Shown here one piece after another: positions 4,632 through 6,314 of a stretch of DNA of 6,314 nt (position 1 is its first letter; every line of letters begins with the position of its first letter). The stretch is from the NCBI GenBank assembly GCA_003695005.1, contig RFJE01000262.1, positions 1 through 6,314 on the forward strand, read 5' to 3'. The translations under genes were made by a program, and so were the position numbers. Under the pieces are notes generated by a model. The model did not search any database. It was given only the letters and a program-made list of their open reading frames with translations, and was not told the DNA's origin. The DNA comes from Candidatus Hydrogenedentota bacterium. GTDB lineage: Bacteria; Spirochaetota; Leptospiria; Turneriellales; J094.

Positions 4632-4997
4632 ATGTTTGGTTATGCCTTATCGATATTAACCTTTGTGCTTGGCATTGTGCTTTTTATGAGTGTGCACAAA
4701 AAAGTGTGGGAAATTTTTAAACAGCATAACATAAAAGCACGTGCTATGGTAAAATATATAAGCTTGCGAGAATGGGATCCTGAACAAGATGCAGTGCTTA
4801 CAAAGTTTTTAACTGCTTGTATTTTAATTTCGCTTTCACCTTGTTTTTTCATTGCGTCTCTTACTTGGGCAACAGATTATTCTTTTCTGATTGTTCTTTT
4901 CCCTTTGTTATGGTATTACTATTTAGTCCGGTACTTTTTTTGGGAAAAGGAAGATTTAGAAGACAAAAAGAAAAAACCCGAACAAAAGAAGGCATAA
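4632..4997 (+). CDS. Small three-helix inner-membrane protein of unknown function
   Basis: From the ATG at 4632 this is a 121-residue protein. Hydrophobic helices lie at about 4-21, 60-80 and 85-104. A polar loop between the first two contains VWEIFKQHNIKARAM and LREWDPEQDAVLTKF, and the C-terminus is a strongly charged Lys/Glu tail. No family is recognised. The frame stays open to an ATG at 4539, but those extra 31 codons read through the right-end hairpin of the MITE-like element, so I take 4632, which starts directly before the first helix. Neither start has a visible Shine-Dalgarno, and the native 5' end may have been disturbed by the insertion. Its stop is one base before the gcvT ATG, so the two genes are probably co-transcribed and perhaps translationally coupled. 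Confidence 0.62.
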   Translation: MFGYALSILTFVLGIVLFMSVHKKVWEIFKQHNIKARAMVKYISLREWDPEQDAVLTKFLTACILISLSPCFFIASLTWATDYSFLIVLFPLLWYYYLVRYFFWEKEDLEDKKKKPEQKKA

Positions 4998-4998
4998 A

Positions 4999-6108
4999 AT
5001 GAGTTTACAAAAAACCCCCCTAAATGAGTATCATAAATCATTAAAAGCAAAGATGGTTCCTTTTGCCGGTTTTGAAATGCCGGTTCAGTATGAATCTGTA
5101 AAAAAGGAATACGAAGCTGTTCGCAATACTTGTGCTTGGTTTGACATCTCGCACATGGCACCGATATTTTTATCGGGTAAAGACGCTTATTCTTTTTTAG
5201 AATACTTAACTTGTCGTTCCCTGGCTTCTTTGCAACAAGGACAGGTTTTATATAATGCCATCATCAACGAGCAAGGTGGTGTTGTAGATGATGTAACCAT
5301 TTACCATTTTCCAGACCAAACTTGGATGTTAATTGTCAATGCGGCTAATAAATGGAAAGTGTTAGAGTTTTTTAATAAACAAAAAAATCAGTATGATGTA
5401 CAAATTACACCTGCTGAAAATTATGTTCTTTTAGCTGTGCAGGGTAAAGAAAGTCCAAATGCATTAAAATCTATTTGGGATCTTATCAGTAGTAAATCAT
5501 TTCCGGATATTTATTATTATGAATTTTCTACCTTACCAAATCAATCACAAGAAAATTTTATTCCGATGATTTCTAGAACAGGTTATACAGGGGAAGATGG
5601 TTTTGAAATTCTTTTACCTGCAAGCAAAGGAATGGAGCTTGCTGAAAAGCTTACTGACAATCATTGTGTTCCGGCAGGCCTTGCTGCAAGAGATTTACTT
5701 CGTTTAGAAATGTTTTATCCTTTATATGGTCATGAGCTAAAGGAGACATGGACACCTTATGAGAGTGGATTAGGATGGCTTGTTTCTAAAGATAAAGAAT
5801 TTCTTGGCAAACAAGAAATGCTAAAGAAAAAGGAAAATATGCAAAGACGCATTCGTGGCTTTCAGTTGGTAGAGGCAGGAGTGCCTCGGGAAGGGTATGC
5901 CGTTTTTAACCAGAATGGGAGTGAAATTGGAGAAGTTACCAGTGGTGGTTTTTCTTTTCAGTGGAATTGTGGATTTGGAATGGCGTTCTTAGATTTAGCT
6001 TATGCCAAAGAAGGATCAACCATTTACGTTGATATTCGTGGACAAAAAAAGGAAGCGAAAGTTCTTGCAAAATCACCATACAAAGGAAGTATTGTTCGAA
6101 GAACATAA
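4999..6108 (+). CDS. gcvT: Glycine cleavage system T-protein (aminomethyltransferase)
   Basis: A 369-residue full-length T-protein (usual length about 360-375). In the glycine cleavage complex it takes the aminomethyl group from lipoylated H-protein, releases ammonia and transfers the one-carbon unit to tetrahydrofolate, giving 5,10-methylene-THF. Family motifs are all present: TPLNEYHKSLKAKMVPFAGF (6-25), FDISHMAP (48-55), NEQGGVVDDVTIY (90-102) with the conserved catalytic Asp region at 97-98, GYTGEDGFEI (195-204), GLAARDLLRLE (227-237), PYESGLGW (253-260), and a C-terminal domain with GVPREGY and EVTSGGFS (312-319). A weak Shine-Dalgarno (AGAAGG) precedes the ATG. Its neighbours are not gcvH or gcvP, so the rest of the system must lie elsewhere. 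A folate-dependent YgfZ-type relative is unlikely because the whole GcvT signature is kept. Confidence 0.95.
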   Translation: MSLQKTPLNEYHKSLKAKMVPFAGFEMPVQYESVKKEYEAVRNTCAWFDISHMAPIFLSGKDAYSFLEYLTCRSLASLQQGQVLYNAIINEQGGVVDDVTIYHFPDQTWMLIVNAANKWKVLEFFNKQKNQYDVQITPAENYVLLAVQGKESPNALKSIWDLISSKSFPDIYYYEFSTLPNQSQENFIPMISRTGYTGEDGFEILLPASKGMELAEKLTDNHCVPAGLAARDLLRLEMFYPLYGHELKETWTPYESGLGWLVSKDKEFLGKQEMLKKKENMQRRIRGFQLVEAGVPREGYAVFNQNGSEIGEVTSGGFSFQWNCGFGMAFLDLAYAKEGSTIYVDIRGQKKEAKVLAKSPYKGSIVRRT

Positions 6109-6314
6109 TGTCTAGTTCATCGGACGAAAATCGTTTTGAAGAAAATCCACAGGAATTTATTTACGAGTTAAACAAACGCTTAAGCCATTATAGCGAAAAG
6201 TATTCGCAGCAATTTTCCTTAAAAATACCAAAAGGCGTGGTAAAGACAATTAATTCCTATCGAGATACTTTTTTCCCCTATTTAAAAGATTCGGAGTATA
6301 AATCGAACTTATGT
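6108..6314 (+). CDS. Unrecognised protein, 5' part only, runs off the window
   Basis: An ATG overlapping the gcvT stop by one base (TAATG, 6106-6110) opens a frame that stays open for all 69 remaining codons. The visible part begins MSSSSDENRFEENPQEFIYE, then has a polar, probably helical region (LNKRLSHYSEKYSQQFSLKI) and KGVVKTINSYRDTFFPYLKD. It has no signal peptide or membrane helix, so it is probably cytoplasmic. It does not look like GcvH, the partner often found next to gcvT. The one-base overlap implies translational coupling with gcvT. No function is proposed. Confidence 0.65.
   Translation, partial: MSSSSDENRFEENPQEFIYELNKRLSHYSEKYSQQFSLKIPKGVVKTINSYRDTFFPYLKDSEYKSNLC

Overview
The window comes from a low-GC (roughly 37-38% by eye) Gram-negative-type bacterium. 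A signal peptide plus a beta-barrel-like protein ending in Phe implies an outer membrane, and a CcmE haem chaperone implies System I cytochrome c maturation. The STAS protein with a Y-I-S-S-x-G core and a C-terminal zinc ribbon, together with the barrel, reminds me of Spirochaetota (Leptospira-like lineages). That placement is an inference without a database search.

Layout. 1-568 (minus strand): ccmE, followed downstream by a short hydrophobic reading frame that lacks a start codon unless an A6 run is one base shorter (possible CcmD-like peptide). 683-2472 (plus strand): a two-gene module made of a membrane-anchored extracytoplasmic sensor without output domain and, 2 bases later, a STAS / acidic linker / zinc-ribbon protein. 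2477-3223 (minus strand): an exported beta-barrel-like protein, convergent with the STAS gene.

About 3340-4589 is an accessory island unlike its AT-rich surroundings. It starts with a GC-rich, highly self-complementary stretch (3341-3500). Next is an 824-bp unit bounded by gapless 28-bp inverted repeats (24/28 identical) that carries one gene for a basic protein with two ribbon-helix-helix-like segments. Beside it lies a 168-bp MITE-like element (4413-4580) with 12-bp terminal inverted repeats, perfect 9-bp flanking direct repeats and a roughly 100-nt internal hairpin.

4632-6314 (plus strand) returns to ordinary genome: a small three-helix membrane protein, gcvT (glycine cleavage T-protein), and the start of an unrecognised gene. 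These are packed tightly enough to be one transcription unit. The MITE-like element sits 51 bases upstream of the first of them.

The best candidates for something undescribed are the inverted-repeat-bounded RHH unit, the MITE-like element, and the sensor/STAS-zinc-ribbon pair. No CRISPR array, tRNA or rRNA was seen.
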